A stretch of 64,000 nucleotides of DNA from Triplophysa rosa. Its lineage: Eukaryota; Chordata; Actinopteri; Cypriniformes; Nemacheilidae. Positions 1 through 15,200 of the stretch are shown here, piece by piece. The stretch is from positions 612,397-676,396 of the forward strand of contig NC_079901.1 of NCBI RefSeq assembly GCF_024868665.1, in the 5' to 3' direction. Made by a program: the position numbers and the translations under genes. Within the stretch, counting starts at the first letter, position 1; the number at the start of each line of letters is the position of its first letter. The notes under the pieces were generated by a model, which saw only the letters and a program-made list of their open reading frames with translations, did not search any database and was not told where the DNA came from.

Positions 1-91
1 CAAAGAGGTGAGAACTAGAGGTTGATGATGAAGAGCTGCATGCATTCGTGGCAATGTGTTGATGAGTATTCCTGTTGTTTGTGGACAACAG
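1..91 (+). other. reln: End of reln intron 21
   Basis: This is the 3' end of the intron before the first exon seen here. A T-rich stretch leads to the acceptor CAG at 89-91. No coding sequence is visible. Confidence 0.8.
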
Positions 92-204
92 GCCTGTCTC
101 CCAGGAATGCCGAGCTGCTCAGAGTTCACTGCTTCCAGTGTGTACCATCCCTCTGAATTCACAGACTGGAGACGGATCACTCTTCCACTCCCATATAAAA
201 CCTG
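92..204 (+). CDS. reln: reln exon 22 (repeat 2, subrepeat A)
   Basis: The exon encodes the end of subrepeat 2A, with [18 protein letters not shown] and LPLPYKT. It starts in phase 0 and ends in phase 2, splitting a Trp codon. The donor is GTAAGT. Confidence 0.93.
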
Positions 205-3200
205 GTAAGTTGTCATCACAAACAACCTGGAACTGATGCTTTTTCGACATGCTTGCATGTTCAGAATTCTAGCAAATTTCACCATTTCAAATAAAATTAA
301 GATTTGTAAATCAAGATGTATTTTCCTGAGCAACATATCATATTTCTGCCACATCTTGGCCTGTCTTTCATGAAGTTCTGTGGAATAGTGCTGTACTTTA
401 CCAAAGCCAAGCTTCAGCTACTAGCTTGTCAAAAGATACAGCAAAGAATGTTGGTTGTACTGTGTACAAGTCCTTGCCTCATGAGATGCTGACATGTCTT
501 ATCCTCTGTGATGTTTGTTTCTGGCTTTAGGTCAAGTGCGACACGCTTCCGATGGATTCAGAGTTACTATCAGGAACAGGATGAGTGGGCATTAGATGAC
601 ATATATATCGGGCAGCAGTGTCTTCAGATGTGCCGTGGACATGGCTGGTGTGATCACGGTCACTGCAGGTCAGTCAGAAACACTGGGACACATAAACAAA
701 ACAGCATTTTGAAACATAAACCATCATTTCCATGTAAACAAATCGCTTGGTTGAGCATGGCTGGGTTTATTTAGGTTTTGTTGATCTATTTAGGACACAT
801 GTTAATCAACTGGCTTGTTGGGAGTTGAAGCTGTGCTTTTTTTGTTTGTCTTCTGCCCTTGACCTGAATGTGATCACCCAATCTGGATCTCCCGATAAAG
901 CGTAGCTATTCAACCAATGGCCTATCTCACGAAGCGAGGTGAACAAACACTGAGTTGCAGAGTAAGTTTTGAGTTGACAAAACCAGACAAACCCAACCTG
1001 GATTAGATCAGGTTCAGCTGTAGCACAACGCCTGATATAAACTTTCTCTGTAAACTCCAGTTTGATCCAGAGTTTGTGAGGCGCGTGCACCTGAAAGTGT
1101 GACACTTGCGACAAACAGCCAATCACAAGGAACATGGAAAGCATCATCAGTTTGATTGACTTATAGCGAGTATCAGCGCAATTCACTTTTCTGTTGAAGA
1201 TGACGGGATCATTATGAAAAAATATCATGAATTGAAACACATTTACAAGGCAGGAATAAACACGGCTGCAGTGAAAGTTTGAGAAGGCAACTGACCATAT
1301 CAATGCAGAATCAACTGAATTTAAATTATTTATATAGGTTTACAATAAGATGAAAAGATAATATGTATGCTTCATTACTTTAATATGCTTTGTACATTAA
1401 AGTTTATGTTTATACGAATATAGTTATATGAATTTAAATGCTATGTTAATTATCAACTCGTATAATAATTATATGAATGTGTTTTGAATTATACTCAAAT
1501 GTAAATACACAATACAAATAAACACAAGCAGCAAAATATTTTCCCTCTAACATCTTATCACTTTAAACTTTTTTAATTTGGAGCAAGAGACACATGGGGA
1601 GTGGCTTCACTGCGTCAGATATATGTCACTTTCTCACAGCTGATTGGTCCAGTTTGGGTTTGCGATTTCTAACCCAGAATAAAACCTGCTCCGGAGCAGG
1701 TTAGCCGTGTAGCATAAGTTACCATGGGGACGAAACCCGCTCAAAACCAATCCACTTTCTTGAGCCTGAAAACTAGGAGTATGCTCAAACCAAACGTGAA
1801 CTTTACTGGGTAAAAACCCAAACAAGCTTCGTGATAGTGGCCACAGATGGTGATTTTTAGAAAACAATTGTTAGAAAAATCAGGCATGATTTCCACCCCT
1901 GGCCTGAAATGTCATCCTACCTGTCAGATTGACCAACCAGGCATGTCCACATCAATACTGTCATTTGTTTGCACTGTAAAACCAAAAATCATCCTACATA
2001 TTTATTTAGTACTCGTAGGACAATCTGATACTTTATGGTATTTTGCGCTGTAAGTTTGATTTTATACTGGTAGGATAATGTGATTTATTTCATGCTGTAA
2101 ACCAGGGATCTCCAACCCTGCTCCTGGAGAGCCACCATCCTGCAGACTGCAGCTTCAACCCTGCTTCAGCACACCTGTCTGTAATTATCAAGCAACCCTG
2201 AACACCTTGATTAGATGGTCCAGGTGTGTTCGATTGGGGTTGGAGCTGAAATCTTCTGGGTGGTAGCTCACCAGGAGCAGGGTTGGAGATCCCGGCTGTG
2301 AAGTGTTTGATTTTTGTCAATGTGGTTTGTGTTAAACTTTGCGTTCCAGTAGGAAAATCTGACGGGGCAGGACAATTCAACACAACACTGTCACTATGGC
2401 GAAAGCAGCAAAATCGCCATGAGATTGTGTTGGATGACCGTATGTTGAGTTAGTCTTGTGTATAAATATCCTCTTGTTTCCTGAGTCTGTTTCTTGTTTC
2501 TTCACTGTTTTGCATCTGTTTACAGAGTTTGGTTTAGATTATTGGACATGTTGTTTATATGTGAGGTTTTTGTCCTGAGGGATATTCTCTCACAATATAC
2601 ACACGGATATGGATAACAGGGTGCTCACAATGAAATGTTGTTCTGGACTGGGATCAAGAATCCAAAGATTATTTGCTTGCTTTCTGTGAGGTGATGCAAC
2701 GTTGCATATTAGTCAGGTACAATATGAGGTAAAACCTTGTTTTCGAGCATCTGGGCTTAATTGGCTGTTATCTTTAGCTTTTGAAACAGCCCCAGTGCCA
2801 TAAACACAGCTCATTCAGCTGTTCAAGCAAAATGTGAATTTGTGATAGCAGTACTTCAGGTCACCCTGATAGATGTTAAAGAAAAGGGTTTGGTATAGAC
2901 TGTAGACATGATGGAGCCCAAATAGTCCTTGATGCTTCATCCTTAATTATTTGTGGGAAAACCATTTTTTTTTGTATGTGTCTGCCAGATGAGTTGGGCC
3001 CTGACCCAGAGGTCACCGAACATATCTGCAGTGATTTCTCCCATCAGCGCACAGCCGTGAATCTGACTTCTGCTTTTATTGCTGCACATCACTTACATGT
3101 GTGAGGGTCAGCTGAGATACGCTGCAAAGAGATTTCATTTCATTTAAAAAGAAAAAAATGACAAAGGTGAAAGATGGGTGTGTTGTATCCTAGCCGATGT

Positions 3201-6200
3201 AATCAGGTACAAAGGCACAGGCTTGAAACAGCCAGGGCCCTCATGTATTAAATTTGTGTATAAAACTAATATTTCATGCTAAGAATAAACAGGCATTTCT
3301 TAAACTGTACACCTGTGACATTTATGAATCAACACTGCAACATTATAAATTCTCCCCAAAATAACCATACATTGAGCTCACTGGGCCTTGTTTTATTATG
3401 TGTAGATGTTTATGCGTAGTCTGCATTTGCATATTGCCTTCCAGACATGGTTCAGAAACTAGAATGAAAGATGATGTGAGAAATCTTACAATACTGTAAG
3501 AAAGTGACTGTGTTGTTGAATCTGCTGAGATATTTCACCAGTCCCAGTACTGAATGTCCAGCAGGTCTCACCAGTAGACGATTCATCTACGAGCTAGTGA
3601 CAGATTAACCACACAAATCAGTTTCATGTTATCACACACTAGATTGGTCTTTTCTTCTGTCTTTGTGTTTCCAGGTGTGATGAAGGCTTCAGTGGATCAG
3701 ACTGCCAGCCGTCCTCCACTTTATCCTCCAGCGTTCTCTCTGACTTTGAGTCTCAGAACACACTGACGTCAACATGGCAGGAGGTCACCGGTGGACAGAT
3801 CGTGCCTCCCGATCAGGGCTGTGGTGTGGTTTCCTCTGGATCGTCTCTGTACTTCAGTAAGGTAGGATAAACACTGGTTTCCTCAGGTATCTCATACAGT
3901 ATGTATGTCTGTTGCTTGTAGTGAAATGAGCGAGGCACAGGGAACAGAATTATGAATGTAATTCAGAAGTAGATAAGCGGTGAGTGAGTAGACGAGTTGG
4001 TCATCTGTGTGGCGGGCTGGAGAGGAGTCTGTGGACAGTTTGTAAAGTGTTGGGAGCAGCCTTGTCACACACAGAGAAGCCACACAATCCAGTGTGTAAA
4101 GTATTGGAGTAACTGTAATTAGTTACTGTACTTGACTATCTTTTTGGCTACTTTGTAGTTTTACTGAGTATCAAAGATATTAGCAACTTTTACGTTCTAC
4201 TTGACTACGTTTTTGAACAAATATATGTACTCTTTACTCCACTACATTTGTAATAACTAATGCAATTACACAGTTTAACAGTTTATTTCTGCTACATAAG
4301 AAGCAATATTGCCATTTACAGGGCACTACAGGGTACTATATCTTCTACATTTTGCCATAAATTACTGAAACATGTCAATGTGGCTTCTTAATATGAATGC
4401 AAGGTTATTTTAGTTTACCAAAATGAAAACTTTGAAAACGTTTCTGTTCATTGAAATGAAATAAAATATTGACCCAGAAATTGAAATGTTGCCTCAAAAA
4501 TAAACTGAAATTTAAAGTTTAAAACACTAAAATTATTGTAATAAACAAAAACTTAATTAATCTTATATAGCAAAATAAATTTAAAAGTAAATTATACAAT
4601 GACAAAAGCATATACCAAAATTGCTAAAACTTTAAGTAAAATTAACATAAAAAGCTAAAAATAAAAGCTAATTAAAAATATTTATAAAACCAAGTAAAAC
4701 TGAAAGCAAAACTATAATAACTCTGTGCGAGTGCATTATCAGGTAGTTGATGATGAGGAAAACCAGCATGTCCAGTGCAAAAAGGCTTTGACTTTTTAAT
4801 ATTGGCTTACTTATGAGCACTTAACTGAGACTTGTAATAGAAGTAGACTATGGTGTCGACCCTGATAAATGTGGTTGCTCTCCTCATGAATCAACAGTTT
4901 CTTGTTTATCACTGACATGTCTCTTATGCTGTCATTTTTGCTGGAAGGTTTCTGTACTTTTACTCAAGTATGGTTTTCCGATACTCTTTACACCTCTGAA
5001 AAAAACCCCACCGATGGAGACGTCCCACATGTTTGCCCACTTATTGTTATATTCGTGCAAATAAATCTGCTCAACACCCCACTAGCCCTCTTTGCTTTGA
5101 TTTGTACCTGATGTTGGTATATGGAAGTATTTCAATGCCATTAGTCTTTGAAGCAAAAAAGCATGTTGAATTACCACTAATCAAAAATAAAGCTGTTGCA
5201 TTACCAGTGCTTGTATTTTTAGAGTCTGCAATTCAATATGGTTGTATATTTAAGCTGTGAATATTTCAAATTGAAACATTTCATGCACAATTTCACCGTT
5301 AAAAAGTTCAATAATCAAAATTCGCCTTTTAAATTTCACTTAAAAAATTCAACTTGTTATAAAATACAACCTTTAATTTTCGACAGACAATTTTCAGTCC
5401 ATATTATTTCGGTTTAAAAATTCGCTTCCACAAATTCAGTGGTTCAAATTCGACTTGAAATTCAAAGTTTCACATCCGGGAATCCCAGGAGAAGCAATAG
5501 AGCGCCGATTCCGCCAATGCATGATCTCTACCTGCTGCCTGACCGCTTCACCAGCAGGTGGTGCAAGTCGCTTCTGACGAAGACCAAAGCAAGAAATGCA
5601 GATACTTTTTATATGTTTGCAGCACAGTCCACTCATCTGCTCGATTAAGTGAATTTATTTGATCTCATAGATCTCTTATGCATCATCAAGAAAAAAATAA
5701 TTGTTTCTTGTACTGGCAGCTTAGCTCACCACTATCAGCCCTGGAACGGACATGGAGCACGGGGACAATTCCAGGTGGCCTGGAATCAGTGGACTATTCA
5801 TACATTTATAATATTAATTTAATTATTTAAATATCCTACCCGATCTACTAGTACTGCCTATCTATAGTAAGAGTTTATGTTTGTATTTGGCTTGCTATTT
5901 ATACGCATTCATTACTTTTTACGTGCATATGATTACCCCTTGGTATGGTGTGGGTTAAGTCGGTATGTACATAAAAAGTGCACGCAAAACACATGCGTAT
6001 CATATGCACGCAAAATATAATTTCTGTAGCTCGCCAAATGCAAACATAAAATCGTGCTTTTGATAAGCACGATCTTAAGTCATCAAATAATGGTTTGAGT
6101 TTCGAGGATGAGAAAATTGTATGTTACAGTCAATTACTGAATCATACTGTGTTTGAATAAAATAAGCTAATTGCATGAAGCTATTTGAATGACACATGCA

Positions 6201-9200
6201 ATGGTATCTGATTAAATGTGCCAGAAAACAAGACAACAAGTTTTTAAATCATTACATTAGTTACATAACACCATCACAATAAACTTAACATTTAAATTCA
6301 AATAAAACATTTTATTTCGGTTTAAAACTAAATAGGAAAAATAGCAATAATTATACATTTTAAACAGACAATAGTAGTAGGCTAACTGAAATAGTAATGA
6401 AAACAGATGTAAGAACAAGCCATGAACAATTTTTCATCAGAACGTAAAATAATCTACAATATAAATAACAGTCTTTTCTTAAAAACGTAATTGTAAAATA
6501 TTTAGTAAATGTAGGATATAAATGTAACTTAAACAAAGGAATAACTACACCACTTAAAAGAGAAATATCAATGGAAATAATTATGCCTATACTTTTCATC
6601 TGAAATCTGAGAACGCAAACAAAATAAAGCCAATTGTAACCTATTGTATGAACGAATGAATAAAAAAACAAACTGAAATACTGCAACAATAAAGACACCT
6701 ATACCTAGTTCTGGTATTATGTGAGAAATACGGGGGGACATGCTAAAATTCTCATTGTGTCATTTTGTGCTTTTTGCATTCATATTTAGGGCTCTTCCGC
6801 ATTTCTGTAGCCTACGGTTATTAAAAAGGTGTAGGCTATACTAATCATCTGGTCTGAAGATTAAGCAACATTAAGCGTTTTAGCATGGTACACCGGCCGT
6901 GATGGCGTGGTCCGTGGACGCTAAAGGGGCATAGTAGGCCCTTAGCAAATCTTGCAAGCTTATAACGTTTTTGTTCCACCATGCCACCATACATGTTGTG
7001 GATATTCAGCTAAATGTTTAGCGTAAGTTTAAAGAGGGTAAATTTGATAATTTAACTGAACTGTACACATACATTTTAGACACGTACATTACGTGTTTCT
7101 CCAACGTGGTTTCAGTGTATTTCTGTGATTTAAAATGCATAAATTTAACAATATGTTGACTTATTATGTGAGCATATAGATTAAAAATTATTATAACATC
7201 TGTAGATGTTGCCAAACAGCAACATCTACAGATAGTTGTGTATATTGCCATGGAGCACTCATATTGTTTTCTGACCAGTAATTAAATATATTTTTCACTG
7301 CTCGGCCATGCAAACTGACTTGCGTTGAGGTGTATGTTAGAGAGGTCCTCGTGTGTCCCAGTGGCTTCGGGTCTAAAACATTGACAAAATATGCCTTGGG
7401 CACAGGTCGTGTCCGATATGGCATCGGGTCTCTGGTAATTTATAATGAATGTGCTTTTACCAATCGCCCCGAAAGACACAAATTAATTACATTTTATGGT
7501 TAGGTAAACAACAAATATGTGTTACGCCAAACTTTACAAGACATAATTAGGTTAATATACCGTGATTGACATTTTAGCATTTAATGAACAGACAGCAACT
7601 CAAGCAATTAGCGTGTAGTCATACTCGCATGTTCGTGTGTGGCACATTATTGGGAAACGCACACAGCATGCAACAAAAGTTTTTATCTTTGCGCGTATAG
7701 ATCCATAACGCCGTGAGGTATCTTGCTTGACTGCAGGCTGCACAAGACGTTTCGGGTCTAGTCGGGTTCTAAAGAAAGTGCTGACTATTTTTATCTGGTC
7801 TATTTTATCTGGCCTGCTCAAGAAGTTCGCTTGGCTAAAATATCAGTTTTTCTGTCTCGTATTAACAAACGAACGTTTCCACAATTCCACAACATCCAGC
7901 ATGTTCTGAGAGTCTCAAATTAAAACAAGATCATGCAAGGAAAATAAAAAGAATGTTTATTGAGATTGCAGCTACTTCATATAAACAGAAGCACATGGGA
8001 GAGTACGGGTCAATAAGCTCCTAGTTGAGATCTCAGTTATTTGACCGCTTCAAACACAATACATGTCCTGTAAATGCTGATGATGCATTGTATTTATGTG
8101 AACACGATGTGCTGAAGTAAAAAATAACTTAATTCCTTCGAGCCAGAGCAGGAAACCTAAAATTTCTGATGTTGATGATGCATAAGAAGAGATCTATGAG
8201 ATCAAATAAATTCACTTAATCGAGCAGATGAGTGGACTGTGCTGCAAACATATAAAAAGTATCTGCATTTCTTGCTTTGGTCTTCGTCAGAAGCGACTTG
8301 CACCACCTGCTGGTGAAGCGGTCAGGCAGCAGGTAGAGATCATGCATTGGCGGAATCGGCGCTCTATTGCTTCTCCTGGGATTCCCGGATGTGAAACTTT
8401 GAATTTCAAGTCGAATTTGAACCACTGAATTTGTGGAAGCGAATTTTTAAACCGAAATAATATGGACTGAAAATTGTCTGTCGAATATTAAAGGTTGTAT
8501 TTTATAACAAGTTGAATTTTTTAAGTGAAATTTAAAAGGCGAATTTTGATTATTGAACTTTTTAACGGTGAAATTGTGCGTGAAATGTTTCAATTTGAAA
8601 TATTCACAGCTTAAATATACAACCATATTGAATTGCAGACTCTAAAAATGCAAGCACTGGTAATGCAACAGCTTTATTTTTGATTAGTGGTAATTCAACA
8701 TGCTTTTTTGCTTCAAAGACTAATGGCATTGAAATACTTCCATATTGGCAGCAATGCTGCTGACCCAACACACGCTTTACAACTGGACCATTTCTTACCA
8801 TTTTGACACGTATCCATCCATCCATCCATCCATCCAAGTCTAAATGTTTATGAAAAAATAATAAAAAGCTTTATGAAACTCAGAACAACCAACAGCCCAA
8901 TTTACCTGATTATTTCAGTATGCTTTTCCTCATTTGATGTCCATATCCATGTCTTTAACCTTGGCAGAGTGATACATAGACATGAAGAAAACATCCCATA
9001 AGAAGCAGAGCATGTAATGCCGTTGATATGTCATTTGAATATATGCATAAATCAGGCGGGGCTGAGACAGTTGGTGAGCTGGGATTTGGACACCGAGTGG
9101 GCGGAGTTTGTGCAGTTTTATCTGCGTATGGGTGGAGACGGGGCGGAGTGTAATCAAGCAGACAGCAGAGAGGAGGGGCTTCTGTTGCAGTACAGTAATG

Positions 9201-12200
9201 ACGGTGGAATCAGCTGGGGTCTGATAGCAGAGATGTACTTCACTGACTTCACCAAACCCAGGTGAGAACACAACAATGGCACACGGCTCTGTTACAGTAC
9301 GTGCGTGTGGAGATACTGATCATGATGTTCTTTGTTTGGCCATAGATTTGTTCATTATGAGCTTCCTCTGGCTTCTAAAACACCCTGCACCCGTTTCCGC
9401 TGGTGGCAACCCATGCACTCAGGTGAGGGTTATGACCAGTGGGCCATCGATGATGTCATCATCCTTTCTGAGAGAGAGAAGCATGTGATACCGATGGCTG
9501 ATCCCACACTGCCTCAGGTGAGCTTCTTCTTCGAGAGCCACACAAGCATTGAACTGCCTCACTAGCCACTGTTGTCCAGTGTTATCCAGTATTAAAGTTG
9601 AGATGTAGCACCAAACAAAAAGGCACCATGATGAATGTTTTCAAATACCAAACACGTGGTCTTTCCAACAAAAGTATGTATACATAAAACAACACACACT
9701 TCCAATGTAAGTTTAGCTTAAGCGATGATTGTTTTTGGACCGGTTTCTTGAATACTCCAGTTGGTGAACATCGTTCATTTTAAAACAATAAATGACACTG
9801 TGCTTCATTTCTCCATGTAGAACTTCTACGAGAAACCAGCGTTTGATCATCCGCTGAATCAGATGGGCGTGTGGCTGATGCTGGGAAATGAGGGAATGGA
9901 CAAGGATCGGAACGGGAGTTTCTGTGCACCCACACCCTCTGCCATAGTGTTCGGCCGCTCCGATGGAGACCGGATGGCTGTGACTCGAGATCTCTCTCTT
10001 CGTCCTGGCTACACACTGCAGTTTAAGGTACGCTGTCAGACTCCTTCATTGCCCTATAGAGGAGAGCTGATGTAGTTTTATTTACGTAAGCTCAACCGCT
10101 GACATCACATCCACAGCAATCGAGAGGGTGTTCTTCTGTTCCAGGGGTGCCCAGTACTGCTCCTGGAGATCTACTGCCCTGCAGAGTTCAGCTCCAACCC
10201 CAATCAAACACACCTGAGTTGATCAAGGTTTCTGTATTACTTGAAAAGAAACAGACAGTAGATTTCCAGGAGCAGCATTGGACACCCCTGATACATGTTG
10301 GCATATGTACACCTGCTGAAGGATGTCTTTGTGTGAGACGCTGAACAAGTGCAAGGACCAAAGATCCTGACATTTTTTCTGCTCGAGGCAATGAGTAATC
10401 AGGACGTAATATTCTTCCTGTGGTTTGTTTACTTCTCAGTAATTGTGTGTTGTTCTGTCTTCTGCAGCTGAACATCGGCTGTGAGTCGGTCTTCAGTGCC
10501 TCAGCGCCCGTACTGCTTCAGTACTCTCACGACGCAGGCCGCGTGTGGACTCTTGTACAGGAGGCCTGTTACCCAGGATCCCCGGGGGCATGGAGCTGTG
10601 AGGGAAGTGGACGTGAACTCCGCGAGCCCACTGTTTACAACACAGGAGACTATGAGCGCTGGACCAGAATTACTGTTATTTTACCACGAATCGTAGCCAG
10701 CAGGTACCTGGACACTTGGATATCTCATGCAACATGTGCTGGAAATGGCTGAGATTCACTGGGGGACTCTAGTTGTGATAGTGTAAAGCCATCATTACAC
10801 TATCATTGCAAAGATGTGGAAATATTTTCTGAAACCCCCCATTTCCAGACCTGGATAATACTCTAAACACACCAAACAGAAACATTTGAAACTTTTACAT
10901 AACAATTATTTTATTTAGCGGACGCCTTTGTCCAAACGTTAGATTGTGAAAAAGGTGACAGTTAAGATGCAGTTAGTTAGTACACTTGTGTACACTAGTG
11001 GCAGAAATGTATCACACAACACATTTATATTGTTGATAGTTTTACCTGTTATTTGAGTTTTGTGGTGTTTATGTGAGTTTTAAAAGTGCATTTTAAAATG
11101 TTTGTAGAAAGAGAATCTTTTTAGAGACGCTGAATGAAATAAGGGAGGTGTCATGTAATTATAGGCACAGTTTTTGTTCCATTACAGAAAGCACAGGAAC
11201 TCTAGAACTTCTGTACATCTTTGTGTTTCTCTCTGTTTTCAGTAAGATGCGCTTCCGTTGGTTTCAGGAGAGCAGTGTACACCGGGATGTCCCTGCATTC
11301 GCTCTAGATGGCGTCTACATCTCAGAGCCCTGTCCTAATCATTGCGGGGGTCATGGAGACTGTATCTCAGGGGTCTGTTTCTGTGATATGGGTTATACAG
11401 GTAACTGGACCTGTCTTCAGCTTTACACTATCATTGCAATAACAACAACAATAATAATAATAATGCATTTTATTTGCAATGCGCTTTTCTGAGACCCAAA
11501 GCCCTACAGGAAAAAATAAATAAAACGAGTCTTAGCCATCTTTTTAAAATGTTCCAAAGTATTTCATATAGTAAAAGGAAGTGTATTTCATAGCTTGGGG
11601 GCTTTGAATGAAAAAGCTTGTGCCCCCATGGTATTAAGTTTACATATAGGCTGGTGAAGTAGAAAAGTTTTAGCAGAGCAAAGACAGCGAGAGGAGTCAA
11701 AATCACACATATATGCTGGTGCTATCCGATGTAATGCTTTGCATGTTAAAACTAACATGTTTTAATCTATTCTTGATTGGGCTTTAATGGGAAGCCAATG
11801 TAACTTTGAGAGAACCAGTGTGATGTGTTCACAAGGAAAGGTACGAGTAAGCACACAAGCAGCAGCGATTCTGCGATAATTGATATACTGATTGACAATC
11901 CTATAACGATACATCACGATATCTGCCTGACTAGAAAAACAAAATGCCCATGAAAAGGTAAAATGCAACATTTGTCTCTTTATTCAAGTCCACAAAACGT
12001 TTTTCACATATTATCAGCATGAGTAACATTTCAAGTACATTTATACATTTTGGGGCGGTTTCCCGGACAGGGCTCAAGACGCGTCCTAGACTAAAATAAA
12101 TGTTAGAGCTGTCCAAACTGAAAATAGCTTGCAGTGACATATTTTAAAATACATAAGTGCCCTTGTTTTGTCTCAAAATGCACACCAGTAAAGCTTTTTT

Positions 12201-15200
12201 GTAAGGCATGATTGTAAAAACTGCTTAAATGTTCTATTTTAACTAAGGCCTAGTCCTGTTTTAAGCTATTCGTTTTCTGGGAAACTGCCCCTTTATGCTT
12301 AAATTAAAAGCTTATCTTTGTAATCGGACACATTTAACTCATTAAAAATATTCTTACAAACCTGGTACATATTTAAACATATTTAAATAGTGTTTACCAT
12401 CTTAAATAAAATAAACCTGAAAACATCTCAGTGCAGCAACTTGCACTAAACCTAAGCACATTAGCATTCATTCTGCACGTAGCATATATTATTTTATGAG
12501 CAATGTCCGCCATCTTAAACTCTTTCTCAGAGTAGTTAACATTTGTTTACATTCCCCTCATTTATGTGTTAAGCGCCACCCAGTGGAGACATGATGTAAT
12601 AATGCTTGGAAATCTATTTAGAGCGTCTTGTTACATTAATTATTTAAAATATCAACGGAGGTGGACAACGATACATCGCCATATCAATATATCGTCCCAC
12701 CCCTACTGTGAAGTGGAAATAACCACATTAACATCAACAATCAATCTAATATTATCAGCCTTACGAGTAACCGCTACCCTACCAGTAAACAACAGCTTTG
12801 TCTTGGAGCCATTCAATTTCAGATTATTTTTTGCATCCAATTACTTATCTCATCTCAACAATTATTCAGAGTAGCTGATGTGTTTCAGACATCAGGGCTA
12901 GGGGTGATATAAATTAGAGTATAATCTGCATAGCAGTCATACCCAAAGCCATACTTTCTGATAATCTGGCTAAGTGGAAACATATGTTTGCTCAGTCCCA
13001 ACACTGAACCCTGAGGAACACATTGACAAACAGGCACAGTATCAGATTTGTGAGTCTAACAAACTGGGCTCGGAAGTTCACGGTTGACGCTATAAGTGGA
13101 CAAATTGATGCAATACACTTCTTAATAACAATACAGGGAAGTAGATCTAGGACACTATTCGTTTAATTTAGTGACATGACTGTTCCAACAAGATGTCCAT
13201 ATTTTTTAGATCAGTAGTACAATTTAGCAGCAATTTTCTGCGAACATAGCTAGGGCGGCAAATGAGCTACAAAAAGCGTAATGATTGCATAGTACTGATG
13301 TTTGGACAACCATGATGATCCAACAAATTAAGTTCAGATAAATAGTACCTTAAAGGGATAGTTTACCCAAAAATGAAAATTCTGTGATCATTTACTCACT
13401 CTCAGGTTGTTTGAAATCCCATTTACTGCCATAGTAGGGGAAATAAATAATATGGGAGTCGCTGGAAGATGAGATCTGTTTGATTACTGACATCCTTCCA
13501 AATATCTTCCTTTGTGTTTATAAAGTTTTGGAACAAACTGAGGCTGAGTAAATGATGACAGAATTTTCATTTTTGGGTGAACTGTTCCTTTAACATGATG
13601 AAGTCTTCAGCTTCTATCGGCAGCTCCGCAATGATCTCCAATAAAATGGCGATAATCCAAACACTTGAGTGGCATGAGAATATCCAAGGCTGGTCAAATT
13701 AATCCCACACGGAAAATGATGAAGCAAAAACAGTAGAATCTGCTGTCCTGATTTCACATGTAGAAACAGTAGGAGCAAGCAGTGGAGCCAGTGGAGTTCG
13801 ACAGCAAATGACATCAGCAGACATACAGTTCCGATCTTGAGCGGCAATCAGACCATTACGTATACTGTTAGGAATACAGATCCAGTTAGGGAAAACAGGG
13901 TTTGAGAAGCAGCAGCCACAACGCACCAGCCTCCTCCCCAAAAGCGGAACGTAAGAGTGCTGTTATCTGCGTCTGTTTGTCTAGACGTTTCTCAGTCGAA
14001 TGTGTATCTGTTGTGTGTGTTCCAGTGGAGGCTGATCGGTCGAGTTGCGTCCCATCTTCACCAAGTCCCACTGAACTAATGGAGGACTTTGAGGGTAAAC
14101 TTAGCCCGCTGTGGCAAAGCCTGAGTGGGGCACACATTGGGGATGGCTGTGGCACCATCAGTGAAGGCAAAGCCCTTTACTTCAACAGCCCTGGCAGACG
14201 CGAGGCCCATACCGTACCCCTGGATACCACCAACACCCGGTCAGGGTCACTCAGTCTTGAGAAAAGTGAAAGTGATATTCGTTTTGTTTTAATCTAGAGA
14301 GACAATCCTCACTAGTTTCTTATTTACTCTTGTACAGTTTGATTCAGTTCTACATTCGGATCGGAGGAAAGAACATGGGTCCAACCTGTACACGACCCCG
14401 CAACCGCAATGAAGGTGAAGCCAGTGGACAAAATCATTGTTGAATAATTTTACTGATAGATTATACTTTTTTTAATGGAACTAATATGTTTATATATTCT
14501 TTCATCTTAATATTACACTTCAATAATTCACTTACAGGCAGGACTTTTTTGGGTTTTAGCTGGTTTAAGATGAAAGTGGTTGGTTTAAGTTTGTCCACAC
14601 AACCTGGCTGGTCAAGCTGCATGGTGTTTAGCTGGTTTTAGTTGGTAGGTTCCAGCCTGACCAGGTAAATCCAGCTTGACCAGCTAAAAAAATGGCCAAA
14701 CCAGCTGTTTTTAGCTGTTTCTGTAGGGTTATGAGGGTGCATGTAAACAGAGTCATCATTAGGTTCTTTGTTGTAAGTAATGCATGGTCCAAGCAGTACA
14801 ACAAATCTACAACAGCGACGTTTGACATCACTACAAGTTACAAGTTTTACAGGAACTAAAAGTCAATGCAGCCCATCATATCACAACTAGAAAAACACTG
14901 TTGTCACAGTTGTATTTTTATGTTGTGAAATCACTCTTCAAATCTATGTGTAAAGCGCTGCAGTACAACAGCAGGAATGAACTGTTCTTCTTGTCCTGAT
15001 TTCCAAGCAGGATTATGAGTTCAGAATTAATTCACATTCATGAAGCTTTGGATATTCTATTTTATATCCGCTCAAAGTGTACTGTGTTTGACAGGTGTGA
15101 TTGTCCAGTTTTCAACAAACAACGGTGTCCAGTGGCAGCTCTTACGAGAGTTGGATTTTGGGTCATTTCTGGAACCTCAGGTGGTGACCATTGAGCTCCC

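Larger units (their letters stand above)
3862..9055 (+). other. reln: reln intron 24, largest intron of the gene in this window
   Basis: This 5.2 kb intron is mostly repeat. 4090-4260 resembles a fish repeat with alternating AGTTACT and TACTTGACTA words, 4380-4720 is A-rich, 5119-8745 is an element with long inverted arms, and 8812-8837 is a microsatellite. Short open frames in the arms are mirror images of each other and are not genes. Confidence 0.6.
11401..14025 (+). other. reln: reln intron 29 with LINE-like debris and two MITEs
   Basis: After an (ATA)n-like stretch near 11440-11465 comes non-coding debris resembling fish LINE sequence (11466-11970 and 12720-13140; weak identification). 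MITEs lie at 12052-12291 and 13350-13593. The rest shows nothing recognisable. Confidence 0.45.

Noticed and set aside
806..1303. 165-codon minus-strand open frame in reln intron 23
   Set aside because: No recognisable family; it overlaps a likely decayed Harbinger-type element.
5439..5648. Open frames on both strands, repeated at 8216-8428
   Set aside because: They are mirror copies within the long inverted arms and show no protein signature.
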